Source: Geotrypetes seraphini
Lineage: Eukaryota > Chordata > Amphibia > Gymnophiona > Dermophiidae
Length of the DNA: 64,000 nucleotides
NCBI RefSeq assembly: GCF_902459505.1
Contig: NC_047095.1
Span: 119,289,380 to 119,353,379, forward strand
Direction: 5' to 3'
The notes under the pieces are model-generated. The model saw only the letters and a program-made list of their open reading frames with translations, did not search any database and was not told the origin of the DNA. The position numbers and the translations under genes were made by a program. Positions within the stretch are counted from its first letter, which is position 1. Each line of letters starts with the position of its first letter. Positions 22,120 through 34,800 of this stretch are shown in pieces.

Positions 22120-22605
22120 GAAAGTTTGCTAAAATCCAGAATTTCCTTCTTGAGCATGCTAAGCCCCTCAGCCACTCTGGTCTGGATTACTGCAACTTGC
22201 TTCTGGTAGGTCTACCACTTGGCCATCTCTCTCCTCTTCAGAATTCTGCTGCACATCTCGTATGCCACCAGTGTTACACTTGCATTACCCTCTCCAAGTC
22301 AGTTCATTGGCTTCTATCCACTTCTCATACAATTTTTAAAACTCCTTACTAAGCTCAAGTGTTTCCTCTGTAGCTCTCCTTTCATCTCTCCCTCTACTCT
22401 GCCCTGGGACCTCTGTTCATCAGGCATGTCTCTCGCTCGTGTCTGTACCCTTCCCTTCTGCCTTGCTGCACCATATACCTAGAACAACCTACATGAGTTG
22501 GTAGACAAGGTCCAGCTCTAGCGGCATTCAAATCTAGGTTTAAATCCCACTTAAACTGCATAAGCTCTAACCCTACTAACTGGTAAAGCACCATATTTTT
22601 CATTC
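22120..22605 (+). mobile_element. L2/Rex-like LINE 3' fragment
   Basis: Fragments such as LDYCNLLLVGLPL and LLHISYATS resemble the post-RT part of L2/Rex-like ORF2. The tail reads CACCATATTTTTCATTCC. Related copies are at 43350-44855 and 59745-61735. Confidence 0.65.
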
Positions 22606-22624
22606 CCGCTGTAGTGCAGCCTGA

Positions 22625-24650
22625 TGTGCAAGAGTTTGATTTTTGTGCTACAATTTCACAGGAAGAAGCATCCCATGCCGACCTAGATTGGAGCTCCTTT
22701 GAGGAACTAGAGTGGAACAATTTTATACAATTATACAACAGATGCACATTCATACTGCATTCTAGATTCTTGCCCTCCAGCAATAATGAAAGCTGTTGGA
22801 TCATCTGGCATATAACCAAAAGATAGGAAAATTTCCTTCAAATGAGGGACACATTATCAGGCCAATTGCTTTCATTCCATTATTTAAGATAATGGAAGGT
22901 CTTATTCAAACTCAACTGCAGGAATACAGGAACCACCACTCTCTCCTGCATGATTCCCAATCAGGTTTTAGATGTATGTACAGCACTGAGACTATGATTG
23001 CTACCATTCTAGACCATTTACACACTTTGGTTAGCTTGGTGAGGCAATTTGATACAAGTTCCACTTTTGATTTGGTTACTCATAGCAAATTGCTGGAATG
23101 CATGGATGCCATTGGCATCCATGGAAGAGTGTTGGAATGGTTTTCTTGTAATATGAACTTACAACTCTGACTTAATGATACTCTATCAGGTAATTGGAGT
23201 AATCCATGCAGAGTACCTCAAGGGTTACCATTGTCCCCTTTACTCTTTAATGCCTTCACCAGGAGATAGGCCAACAAATCTGGGAATAAAGCTGTTTAGT
23301 TATGCAGATGACATGCCTATTTTGACTTCTCTCAAGTCACAGAAGTATTTAGACTAATTGAACAATGGATGACTGAATTTAGACTGAAACTAAATTCAGA
23401 GAAAACAAACTTTTCTCACTTCATGTCAATCGCATCGAAACATCTGACTTTAAACATTACATACCCAATTGACTCTACCATTAAGATACTGGGTGTAATC
23501 TTGCACCAGGATCTGACTGACAAATCAGGTGGATGGATGCTCTGGTACAGAAGGGCTTTCACACTCTATGGAAGCACCGCTCAATCAGAGCATATGTTAA
23601 GTCACCTCATTCAGACTCTTGGTTCAGTCCCTGGTCCCGAGTCAATTAGACCGCTGGTCTGCAGGAAATTTCTGACAGTCCACACAGGGCCGGCAAGATT
23701 AAGGTGACCATAGGTCCCATTTTCAGACCTCCTGTCCCGTTGTCCCCACACACAGCTTTGGGATGCCAAAATGTCCCGTTTTCAGGGACAATAGGATAAG
23801 CAATCATTTCCTGTCCCTACCTTTCATGCAAAAAAAGCCTCCTTTCTTTCACCTAGTCCGCTGGTATCTTACCACCCTGCTGCTGCTAAAGCCGACAGGA
23901 AGTCTTCTTTCTGATGTCGGAGAGGATGTTCTGGGCCAGCCAATTGCTGCCTGGCTGGCCCAGAACATCCTCATTGACATTGGCAAGAAGACTTTGTCGG
24001 CTTTAGCAGTAGAGCGGGAAAGGAAGGAGGGAGGCTTTTTTTTTTGCACGTGGCAGGGAGGGAAGGAGGTAGGCAAGTAGGCTGGCTTTGGCCAGGGAGG
24101 TAGACAAGCAGGCAGGCTGGCTTCAGGGGTGGGGGTGGGACAAAGTCTGGAAGGAAGTGAGGGACATGGGAAGGAGGTACCTGGGGCACTAAGGACATAG
24201 AAGGAAAGAGGGAGGGAATAGAAAGGGACAATTCTTGGGCCTGAGTAAAGAAAGAAAGGAAACGCAACCAGAGACTCATGAAATCACCAGACAGCAAAGG
24301 TAGGAAAAATGATTATCTTCAATTTAGTAATCAAAGTGTCAGTTTGAGAATTTATATCTGCTGTCTATTTTGCACTATTTGTCTTTCTATAGTTATTGAG
24401 GTGACCGAGCTCGCGGAGATGGGGCAGAAACAGGGTTTTAAAATTTTTAGTCCTAGTAGTTTGCCGGTCCACAAAATAATTCTTTTATTTCTGCCAGTCT
24501 ACGGGTGTTAAAAGGTTGAACCCTGAAAACTTGTAGTTATTGCACACTGTCCAAAATGCAGCGTGAGACTCATTTTCAAGCTACAGAAATCAGACCGTGT
24601 CACTGCTGCCTTTCCCAAATTGTACTGGTTGCCAGTGGAGGCTCTGAGTG
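22625..24650 (+). mobile_element. L2-clade LINE with RT domain, first part, B-C copy
   Basis: Reverse-transcriptase pieces: LHDSQSGFRCMYSTETMI, DTSSTFDLV, then a YADD-type SYADDMPILTS near 23300 and FRLKLNSEKTNF. The element continues at 27262 after a CR1 insertion, and it is interrupted near 23670-24530. The same LINE occurs after D (61736-63735). It has several frame breaks. Confidence 0.75.
23670..24530. repeat. Complex insert with long inverted repeat
   Basis: This ~860 bp is absent from the matching place of the LINE after gene D (near 63345-63390). It contains an inverted repeat of GCTAAAGCCGACAGGAAGTC (23885-23904) and its complement near 23984-24007, around a GTTCTGGGCCAGCCAAT / CTGGCCCAGAAC core. 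It is probably one or more nonautonomous DNA elements, but I could not define the ends. Confidence 0.5.
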
Positions 24651-25330
24651 TAACATAGTAGATGACGGCAGATAAAGACTTGAATGGTCCATCATGTCTA
24701 CCTAACCTGATTCAATTTAAATTTTTTCTTCTTAGCTATTTCTGGGCAAGAATCTAAAGCTCTACCCGGTACTGTGCTTGGGTTCCAACTACCGAAATCT
24801 CAGTTAAAACCTACACCAGCCCATCTAAACCCTCCCAGCCATTGAAGCCCTCTCCAGGCCATCCTTCCCCCAAATGGCCATATACAGACACAGACCGTGC
24901 AAGTCTGCCCAGTTACTGGCCTTAGTTCAATATTTAATATTTTCTGATTCTAGATCCTCTGTGTTCATCCTACGCTTCTTTGAACTCAATCACCGTTTTC
25001 CTCTCTTCCTCTTCTCTTGGGAGTGCATTCCATGCATCCACCACCCTCTCTGTAAAGTAGAATTTCCTAACATTGCTCTTGAATCTACCACCTCTCAACC
25101 TCAAATTATGTGTTCTGGTTTTACCATTTTCCTTTCTCTGGAAAATATTTTGTTCTATGTTTAATACCCTTCAAGTATCTGAATGTCTGAATCATATCTC
25201 CCCTGTCCCTCCTTTCCTCTAGGGTATACATAGTCAGGGCTTCCAGTCTCTCCTCATGTCTTCTGGTGCAAACCTATCATTTTCGTCACCCTCCTCTGGA
25301 CCGCTTCAAGTCTTCTTACATCCTTCGCCA
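24651..25330 (-). mobile_element. CR1 LINE 3' part, minus strand
   Basis: Minus-strand CR1 tail region recognised from the shared CATAG...AGATGACGGCAGA end motif and the C-terminal ORF2 remnant. It is inserted in the L2-clade LINE at GAGTG (24646-24650; LINE resumes at 27262). Confidence 0.65.
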
Positions 25331-27260
25331 GATACATAGAAACATAGAAGATGATGACAGAAAAGGGCTACAGCCCATCAAGTCTGCCCACTCTGCTTAC
25401 CCACCCCCTGTCTATGCCCTAATGACCCAATTTTCTTATCTTGACCCTCATAGGGATCCCACATGGGTATCCCATTTATTTTTAAAAGTCTGGCACGCTG
25501 TCTCCCTCTATCACCTGCACTGGAAGCTTGTTCCAATGATCAGCCACTATCTGAAGAAATACTTTCTGGTGTCGCCATTAAATTTTCCACCCCTGAGTTT
25601 GAGCGGGTGCCCTCTTGTGGCTGAGGGTCCCTTGAGAAAGAAAATATCATCTTCCACTTTGACATGTCCCGTGAGGTACTTAAATGTTTCGATCATGTCT
25701 CCCCTCTCCCCGTCCGTGCATATTAGCTTCTCTCCTCCCAGCACATACAGTTCTTTCTGATTTATTAATCCCCAAATGCATTACTCTGCATTTCTTTGCA
25801 TTGAATTTTAGTTGCCAGGCATTAGACCATTCCTCTAACTTTTTTGCAGATCCTTTTTCCACTTCCTCTTCGGTGTCTACTCTGTTACAAATCTTGGTAA
25901 AAAAGGCACTTTTCCTTCTAATCCTTCATATCACTCACAAACATATTGAACAGGATCGGCTCCAGCACTGAGCCCTATGGGACTTCACTACTCGCCTTTC
26001 CTTCCTCCGAGCGACTTCATTAACCACCACCCTCTGGTGTCTCTGACAGCCAGTTTCTAACCCAGTTCACCATTTTGGATCCTAACTTCAGCCCTTCAAG
26101 TTTGTTCAACAGCCTCCTATGAGGAACCGTATCAAAGGCTTTGCTGAAATCTAAGTAAATGACATCTAGCATGTGTCCTTGATCCAGCTCTCTGGTCACC
26201 CAATCAAAAAAATGCAATCGGGTTCATTTGGCACAATTTACCTTTTTGTAAAGCCATGTTGCCTTGGATCCTGTAACCCATTAGATTCAAAGAAGTGCAC
26301 TATCCTTTCTTTCAGCAACACTTTCATTATTTTTCCAACAACTGAAGTGAGACTCGCAGGCCTGTAGTTTCCTGCTTCATCCATGTGACCACTTTTGTGA
26401 ATAGGGACCACATCTGCGCTCCTCCAATCCCCAGGAACCACTCCAGTCTCCAGAGATTTGTTGAACAAGTCTTTTTAATAGGACTCATTAGAACCTCTCT
26501 GAGCTCCTTTAGTATCCTGGGATGGATCCCGTCTAGTCCCATCGCTTTGTCCACCTTCAGTTTTTCAAGTTGCTCCAACACTCTCCTCCGTGAACAGTGT
26601 AGAATCTACTCCATTTTCTTGTGTAACTGTGCCAAACAATCTCAGTCCTTCTCCAGGATTTTCTTCTGTGAACACAAACAGAAGTATTTGTTTAGTACAT
26701 TTGCTTTTTCCTCATCACTCTCCACATAACGGTTCCCAGTATATTTTAGTTTAGCAATTCCATTTTTCATCTTCCTCCTTTCACTAATATATCTGAAAAT
26801 TTTTGTCTCCCTCTTTTACATTTTTAGCCATTTGTTCTTCTGACAGACATCTCTCTCTTGGCTTCTTTCAGTTTCACCCTGTAATCCTTTCTGCACTCCT
26901 TGGGTTTTTTAAATATTTTACAAACACCAACTCTTTCGCCTTTATTTTCTCCACCACTAGTTTGGCGAACCATATCAGCTTCCTTTTTCTCATGTTTTTT
27001 TATTTATTTTCTTCACATAAAGGTCCATAGCCATTTTTATCGCTCCTTTCAGCTTAGACCATTGTCTTTCCCACTTCTCTTATGTCCTCACATCCTAACA
27101 GCTCTTTCTCTCCCATTGCATTAAAGTCCGCACATTTGAAATCTAGGACTTTAAGTATCGTGCGGCTGCTCTCCACTTTAGCTGTTATATCAACCAAACC
27201 GTTTGATCGCTATTTCCCAGGTGAGCACCCACTCAAACATGAGAGATACTCTCTCCATTT
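25331..27260 (-). mobile_element. CR1 LINE with RT domain, minus strand
   Basis: On the minus strand the ORF2 pieces read KAMGLDGIHPRILKELREV, VVPGDWRSADVVPIHKSG, NYRPASLTSVVGKIMK and VIYLDFSKAFDTVPHRRLL, which are classic CR1 reverse-transcriptase blocks. It is 5'-truncated, with several frame breaks between these pieces. Confidence 0.85.
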
Positions 27261-27261
27261 G

Positions 27262-27665
27262 TGAGTGGGTTTAAGTTTGGGTGTGTTTTGCTAGAAAACC
27301 TTGTTTGGTCTTAGCCCAAGTTGCCTTATGAGTTCATTTTCACTCGCAACTAGTAATGCCATTTTCATTTTTTCCATCAGTAAATTCAAAAAATTCCATC
27401 ATCTCTTATATCAGGCAGCATTCTGGGGCAAAGACTTACATTTCTTAAGTGTGACTTGCAGCTCTTATTTAGATGTCAGGAGGTATTTGAAAACATATAT
27501 TCACCAAGTATATAGGAAACTAACCCCCTCCTACCACGTGGCGTGGGATTTGGCACCAGCTACGCATTAGTAAAGGAGGAGGATAAGTTATTCTAATCAA
27601 TTGCAACAACTTTCTCTTTTTTTTTTAAACTGCATAGAGTTTCACTGTCCTGCAGTATGGAAATA
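27262..27665 (+). mobile_element. L2-clade LINE, second part after CR1
   Basis: Resumes with GAGTGGGTTTAAG and encodes LFGLSPSCLMSSFSLATSN and QAAFWGKDLHFLS. It aligns with 63496-63735, where the sequence is uninterrupted. Confidence 0.75.
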
Positions 27666-27869
27666 GTATGTTATAATATGAGGAAAATTTTTAAGGTTAG
27701 CCTATTGAATTGACTGTTCAATTTGATTTTCCTGTCCAATTGAGCATTTTGTAGCCTCGTCACACCCCCTCTGCCCTCCAGCCCCATCCTGACACTGTGG
27801 TGTAAACAAAATTGAACAGACTTTTCAGCTCCCTGTTAGAGAGTGAGCATGAGCTAGGCCCCAACACCA

Positions 27870-28190
27870 GCTCCGGCAGGATACACATTTCAAATCTGAT
27901 ATGGTAATTACATAATAGAAAATAAAATTATTTTTTCTACCTGATTGGTCATTTTATATACAAATCATGTTTGTCCTTAGCTCAGGTTTGGGGGTCATAA
28001 CTGGCCCAAATGCATTAAAAATGTAACCAGGACCGAGAGCCCAGATATCAGCAAACTCAAGCGTTCTGAAAACAGTCAACACAAGGTGAACAAATCCCTG
28101 ACTAAAACTGTACATCAGCAATTTGGAAGGATGACAAACACCCTTTAAAGATAACCTGAGTTGAGATAGCTAATTAGCTATGAAGAATTA
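27870..28190. other. Conserved intergenic block, B-C copy
   Basis: Shorter version of the block at 5660-6250. No open frame is shared with the other copies. Confidence 0.4.
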
Positions 28191-28406
28191 CTTTATTTTA
28201 TTATTTTTCTATACTGGTCTCCCCCAAGGAGCTCATACTGGTTTACATGAATTTATTCAGGTACTTGAGCATTTTATCTTGTCTATCTAACGTACCTGGG
28301 CCAAAGGGGGATTAAGTGACTTGTCCAGGGTCACAAGTAGCAGTGTGGATATGAACCCACAACCTCAGGGTGCTGTGGCTTGTAGCTCTAACCACTGCAT
28401 CACTCT
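28188..28406 (-). repeat. tRNA-derived SINE, minus strand
   Basis: Same family as 7080-7335, with GATTAAGTGACTTGTCCAGG and a decayed B box near 28345. Confidence 0.7.
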
Positions 28407-28549
28407 AGAAATCAAAATGTAGTAAAGGTGAGCCAAGTATAGGACAATCAAGCTATTGTGACATCACTTGAGGTTGGTACTTATTGGTGGAATGAGACAT
28501 TATGATGTCACAATTTCAGCTCTCATCATCAGAGGCTGAAACTTTTCAC

Positions 28550-28800
28550 ACCTTATTTATTAAATTTTCTATACGGTTCTCCCAGGGGGGCTCATAATGG
28601 TTTACATGAATTTATTCAGATACTCAAGCATTTTTCCCTGTCTGTCTTGGTAAGGTCACATTCTAGCTAGAGTACATGGGGTAATAGGGGGATTAAGTGA
28701 CTTGCCCAGGGTCCCAAGGAGCAGTGTGGGTTTGAACCCACAACCTCAGGGAGCCTGAGGCTGTAGCTTCAGCCACTGTGCCACACTCTCCCCTGAGTCT
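28550..28800 (-). repeat. tRNA-derived SINE, minus strand
   Basis: Same family, well preserved, with B-box complement GGGTTTGAACCC near 28729 and the 3' end TTTTCTATACGGTTCTCCC. Confidence 0.8.
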
Positions 28801-29370
28801 AAGGATCCATGCTTTAAAAAAAAATGGTGAGGTAGCAGGAGAAGAACTGGTGACTAACAGCACAGGCGACCTGAACTGATAAGATTTGGGAACTCGCTCC
28901 ACCTCTCCTGCTGCCCAAATTCAGCCAGATCTTCATGATTCCAACAGCCAAAAAACCCCCACCAAAATCAAGGAAGATAATGCATAGGAAAAGGGCACAT
29001 GCATATTTATGGGAGAAATCCTGAAATCATGACTAGATCACAGTTGCAGACTCCCCTACCCTAGAAACTCAATCAGGGTAGGGAAACAGAATCATACATC
29101 TGAAAGAAATAGGGGCTGGACCAGGTACTGCCGCTACCCATCTCTCATCATCAACACATGGAGAGAACACAGCACAAACAATGGCACCGATAACCCATGG
29201 ATTACGTTTATCAAAGGGAGAACCCGGAAATTCCAACAGCCACCATATTAGATGCGCACCCAACAGGAAAAAAAGAGAGACCTAGAGAAAGCACAGTGAC
29301 AAAAAATACTCCAGATAGATGAGGAACATCACTAACCTCGGTATCAAGCACAGGGAAAATCAAACAAAAT

Positions 29371-30108
29371 AATAATAATAATAACAGTTTATATACCACA
29401 ATACCGTTAAGTTCTATGCGGTTTACAGAAGATTAGTGGAGTACAAGTTGAGTTGATGTACAAGTTGAGTTAACTTAAGGGATGTGGGAACAATGGGGAG
29501 AAAGGGCAAGAGAGGGGAAGGAGGGAAGTGGGTCAGCTGTCTAGGTATTTCAGGAATAGGTGAGTTTTGAGGCGTTTCCTGAATACCTCATAAGTGGTGG
29601 GCAATAGGAGTTGTTCTAGGTCTTTACCCCATAGAGCAGCCTGATGTGAGAGAAGATGCTCATGGTGTTTTTTTAGTTTGCATCCTCTAACCGGGGGAGA
29701 AACGAAGTGCGAGTAGGAGCTTCTCTTGTGTTTGTTGGCTGAGAAGGAGAATAGGTCAGTGATGTATTTAGGGGTTAGACCGTAAAAAACTTTAAAACAG
29801 AGGCAGGCGAACTTAAACTTTACACGAGCTTCCATCGGCAGCCAGTGTAGCTGTTTGAAGTATGACGTCACGTGATCGAACTTCTTTAGACCGAAGATTA
29901 GTCTGACCGCAGTGTTTTGCATTAGTTGTAATCGTCGCATATTCTTTTGGGGGATTGCTAAGTAGGCGATGTTACAGTAGTCGAGTTGACTTAATACGAG
30001 GGATTGTACCAAGATTCTGAAGGTAGAGTTATCAAAGTATGCTTTAATGGATTTAAGTTTCCAGAGGATGAAAAAACTTTTTGATTAGGGAGTCCACCTG
30101 ATCTTTCA
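29371..30108 (-). mobile_element. L2-like LINE, 5'-truncated, minus strand
   Basis: The minus strand encodes LDYCNIAYLAIPQKNMRRLQ, then FDHVTSYFKQLHWLP and HQAALWGKDLEQLLLP, the end of an L2-clade ORF2 open for 159 codons. The 3' tail is an ATT/AAT repeat (29371-29385). The matching flanks of B (about 7875) and D (about 47227) are empty, so it is private to the gene C 5' flank and fairly young. Confidence 0.85.
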
Positions 30109-30548
30109 TGGGACGGATTACAGAAGGATTCCAGACCCCCGCTCACCTCTCTACCTCTCTCGCCATGATTACACAGAGCACGCACTTGCGCACCACGTCT
30201 GCACAACCAGCGCAAGCCGAAAGAAAGAGCTCCCCCTTCTGGCTAGAGTGTTTAAAACCTTGCACTGCAAGCTGGGGGAAGGTGGAGAAGGAGGCGGGGA
30301 ACTTTCAGGACCCTGCTAGGTTCTCCAATCTGCAGCCTCCTTCTCCCCCCTCCCCCAGCCCACTAGCCATCGCTGCTGCCTAACCCAATGCCTGCATATG
30401 TGAACCAAAAAAATTAAATTAAACCCCCTCACAAAACTCTTAAGAATGTTACAAGAAGGAAGAGCAATATCACATTGTTTATCTTAGCAATTGTTTTTAA
30501 TGATTGAAATTAATTAGCTCAGCCACCCCTTGGCCTTGGAGAAAGCTG

Positions 30549-30616
30549 TATTTAAAGAGCTCCTCCAGGGTTGGGACTTTATGGAGGTTGGGGGTGTGGT
30601 TCTGTTCCAGAAACAG
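30549..30616 (+). promoter_or_regulatory. Gene C core promoter and noncoding exon 1
   Basis: TATTTAAA (30549-30556), then a donor AACAG/GTGAGT with exon end at 30616. Same layout as genes B and D. Confidence 0.6.
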
Positions 30617-31845
30617 GTGAGTGCGGTGCATTCAGAAGGGCTTGGAGCAAACTTTCTGGGCTTATGTTTCAATTTCTTTGTCTCTTTCTTAGTTAGAAAT
30701 GAGGGGATATTGAGTATAAGGAGTGGGGGGCTTTCTGTAACTCTGCTTTTGTTTCATTTTAGGAGTAGGTTATAATTTTGAATTGGAAAATTGGTGTTGA
30801 TCTGTTGTGGTGCCAATTATTTAAGACTGGACAAAAAAATACTAGCTTTAGTTATTCATTCCTTTCTTTCCTCTTATTTTAAGTGTATTAACCTGGGAAG
30901 CTGCTGTTTGTTTTCTGATGAGTTTAACTGATTCTCTGTAGCATGGAAATAGTTAAATTCTACCTTCAAAAGCAATGTGTGCTATAGAATTTTTAATTGG
31001 GTTGGTATAAGTTTTAAAATATATCCAGTAGTAATTTTCTCCCTCTATATGCTACTTTCTCTATATGCTCTATATGCTAACTTTCTCCCTCTATATCTAG
31101 TAGTTAATGACTAGATATGACTATTAACTCTTTACAGTTGTAATTCAAAGGGTTTTTTTCTGTTATTGGAGGCTTTAACTTTGTACCTGAGGTAATTGGG
31201 GGTGGGGTGTAAAGTGACTTGCCCCCCAATGTCATTAGGTGCTCCCTATTGTCAGCCAATTGTTCTAATCTTAAGGCTGTTTCTCCACTTACTTTCTGTT
31301 AAGGCCCCTAAAATGTGTAGTAGAAAAGCTATGTTCTACACAGTAATATGCTCCTCTTCTGTGGGGGTGCAAAATGAACCCATATAGAAAGTGACTCTTA
31401 TGTCTCTTGTATGTCCTTTCCTCTCCTCTCCTGCTTCCCTTTCTCCTAATCCTTCCTCTCTCTATGTTGCCTTGAGCCTAAATAGATATGCATGATGCAC
31501 AAAGAAAAGATTAGATTGTATGCCATGCTGTGTTCATGAATTTTCTAGTGGTAGGTAGAGAATAAGAGCTTAGGTTGTTTTGCAATTGAGAGGTAACTGC
31601 TCCTAGAGAAGATGATAGAAGGGTCAAAGGCCACCTAGACATGCCTTGAGGTCCAGGACACTCCTGCGGGTTAGGCTGACATTTTGTGCTAGTGGGGAAA
31701 ACTGGTGTTGGGTTTTGCCCCTTCCCTGCCTAGATAACTGATTCTTTTTAGAGAACTGTTATGAATAACAGAATGCCTCTTTAATCTTTGTTGTGTCTTC
31801 CTTCCTATTCTCTTCAGCCCCTCCTCTGTTATATCCCCTCTTCAG
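30617..31845 (+). other. Gene C intron in the 5' UTR
   Basis: A 1.2-kb intron aligning with those of B and D, with a short extra block near 31405-31510. I see no coding exon. Confidence 0.55.
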
Positions 31846-31855
31846 GGTCTGGGCC

Positions 31856-34800
31856 ATGGCTCCCCCACTCATAAAGGTGACCAAGCTGCGTGTCCTGCTG
31901 ATCCTCTGCATCTTATGTCTTCTGATAATGGGTTTTATGAATTGGTACCTCTCTAAGATTTCGGTGCAGCAGCCATCGAGTCAGGAGTCGGCCTTTAATC
32001 CCAGGCATGATGCGAATGTATACAGTGATAACGGCACCCTTCAGTGGCAGAGCTCACCATCGCTAGAGAATGAAGGGCCCACGGGCTGCCTCCCTGGCTA
32101 CTATTCTCCTGCTGAGCTCCAGCCCCACTTCCAGCGGCCTTCCCAAGATCCCTGGATCCCTGGCGCAGGGGGAAGACCATACCAAGTGTCAGATCTGACA
32201 GCTGAAGAGAAGAAGGAGTTGAAATCAGGCTATGCAAAGTATAACTTGAATGCCTTTGTCAGCGATCGTATCTCTCTGCTTCGGGACCTTGGACCAGATA
32301 CCAGAGCCCCTGAGTAAGATGGAACAAAACTGTGTGTGGTGTATAGTTTTTATCATGTGCTTCTTGCTTTCCTGTTATGCCCTCATCTCTACACAGAGCT
32401 TAGCTTTCCTATAGATGCCATCTAAGGTTACTAGCAAGCCTTGTGTCAGTAGAATCAACCTGAGCTGGCTCTGGCTTTGTCCCTAATGCCACTATAAATT
32501 TGTAGACTTAGTTGATGAGCAGGAAATGCATAACCCAGCATGCAGTGGGGCAATGCCAGGGCTTGGTTGAGCCTGTCCCAGATGACTTTTTGTAATCCTG
32601 TGTAACTAAGAATTGCTCAAACACATGCATTTTTACTTACACCTTTAATCCTCTTTGAGGTTATAGTTGGACTATAGACTCCATTTCCAGGTCTCTTGTC
32701 CCAAGAAATCATGGGGGGTTGACACTCTTGAGCAGCTTAGGTAATGACTAGTGAGACGATGATCTTAAACCATCTAGAGCAGCCTATTGTATTTGATTTC
32801 TATCTTGCTTGAAACGTAGACTTGTCAAGTAGAACCAGTTAATCTGAGACTTTAGAGGTGACTTGACAACAAACTTGTCACTTAAAAAAAAGTGGTTTTA
32901 ATGATGAAGGCAGGGTTAGGTCATGCCATCTGCATTGAGGATAAGATTTCGTAGTCTTAAATCACAGCAGGGAAATGGCAGGCAGGGCAGGCCCGGTCTT
33001 AAAGCATCAGCAATTATTTCTGGTCTACTCTGCTTAAGCACACCAAGAGTGAGATCCCCTGTGCAACTAGGCTAGAGTTGATGGTCCCACAATGGGGCAT
33101 CTTCAGTCTACATTACTATTAAAGTATTTCAATAGTGCTACCATACATATGCAGCACAGTACAGTATAGAGTTGGTCAACAGTCCCTGCTTGAAACAGCT
33201 TATAATCTAAACAGACAGACAAAAGATGTCATGGATACATTTAAGGGGAATAGTTAATCTGCTGGCTGTAGCTGGATTTGCAGAAATATGCAGTATGGTT
33301 GACCCAGAAAGTTCAACATTCTCACACACAGTTCTAGGTTACAATTGTAGTAGATTGAGTTCCAGACTTAACACAGACTACACTTAAAACAAACTTTCTA
33401 GTGAGGGTAGCCTCTCCCAATAGGTTATGTACCATGACAGTAATGAGCGTTACTTGTATGCAATGCTCCCTCTAAGCTTGGCCAGGTGCAGGCAGATTGT
33501 TGGGTATTTTTTCCTCATCTGAGTGACATTTTTAAACTTTAACAATTTTCCAAATTTTCCAATTTTGAACGACCATATAAAATCTGAGTGACTTGCTCTT
33601 GTGCTTGGAGGGGATGTTGGGGATGACTTCAAAACTCTGATTTACTGCTAGCATTGGGCTGAAGAGACCTGCCAGAGGGTGTAATGTAAGGAACATATCT
33701 AGGCTGGGAGTTCTTGTTAACAGCTGGCACCATCTTCCACCACATTGCTGTAGTTTCTCAATTGCAGATGTTGGGTACCTGAGAAATAGCCTCTTGGTAA
33801 TGAAATCTGTTCCTGTGATGGAAATCAGGGAGGCATTGGGATCACTGTCCTTATTTAAGTATTTATATACCACTTATAGCCTAAGTGGTTTATATTCAGG
33901 TACTTGAGCACTTTTTCCTTATCTGTCTCGGTGGGCTCGCAATCTTACCTAAAGTACCTGGGACAATGGAGGATTAAGTGACTTACCCAGGGTCAAAAGG
34001 AGCAGAACGGGATTTGAACCCACGACCTTAGTGCTGAAGCTGTAGCTCTAACCACTGTGCCCACAGTCCCACACACAATTCTCTGGGTTTAGGTGCAGGA
34101 GACACTGCCTGGGAGCAAGGGATGGAGTAATGTCTTGCCATGCCTCTAGTGAACCCCTGAGATAATCCTTTATTGCTCATGATTTAACTTTCTGCTGTAA
34201 TATAACCTACTCCTCTTGTCCCCTCCTCTGAAAGGTGTGTGGCGAAGAAGTTCAAGCGCTGTCCGGCCTTGTCCCCTGTCAGTGTTATCATCATCTTCCA
34301 CAATGAGGCCTTCTCAACTCTGCTGCGTACAGTCTGCAGTGTCCTCGCCACTGTACCCCGCTTTCTCTTGCTTGAGATAATCCTTGTAGACGATGCCAGT
34401 ACCAACGGTAAGCCACTCCACCCCACCCCATAATGGATATGGTATCTTGGAGAAGGAATCTAGCATGAGATCTCGGGGAACCGTAGTAAACCCTCCTGCT
34501 CCTCTTTGGTTTGACTTCCATGGTGGTCTGCTTTCCGAGACCATAAGTACTGTTCTCTGGCTTATGTGGATGAAATGAGGTGCATTCCTCACTTGCCAGT
34601 GAATGAATACATGACCAGATTTCATAACCTTCAGCTCTCTTTCCACTGGAAAAGGCTAAGGAAATAGTTTAGCAGATACAATAGTGTAATTTTAAAATTT
34701 CAAGGCCTTGGGAGTTGTTGGCATCCTAACTGGTAGGGAACCAAGCAAGAATGACAAGTGACTGGCCATTTTGTGTCTGTCTCTGGTGTTGGGATGCTGA

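Larger units (their letters stand above)
21771..30548. other. Intergenic region B-C
   Basis: No host gene is apparent. It holds an L2/Rex-like LINE fragment (22120-22605), an L2-clade LINE (22625-27665) split by a complex insert and by two CR1 elements, a conserved block (27870-28190), two SINEs, and the conserved 5' flank of gene C carrying an L2-like insertion. The order matches the DNA after gene D (57520-64000). Confidence 0.7.

Noticed and set aside
22394-22819. 141-codon open frame on the minus strand
   Set aside because: Shadow of two + strand LINE fragments; no family resemblance in this frame.
25266-25760. 164-codon open frame on the + strand
   Set aside because: It is antisense to a CR1 element whose true coding strand is minus.
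28550-28800. tRNA-like sequence with B box
   Set aside because: Part of a dispersed SINE with a LINE-like tail and several copies in the window; not a functional tRNA gene.
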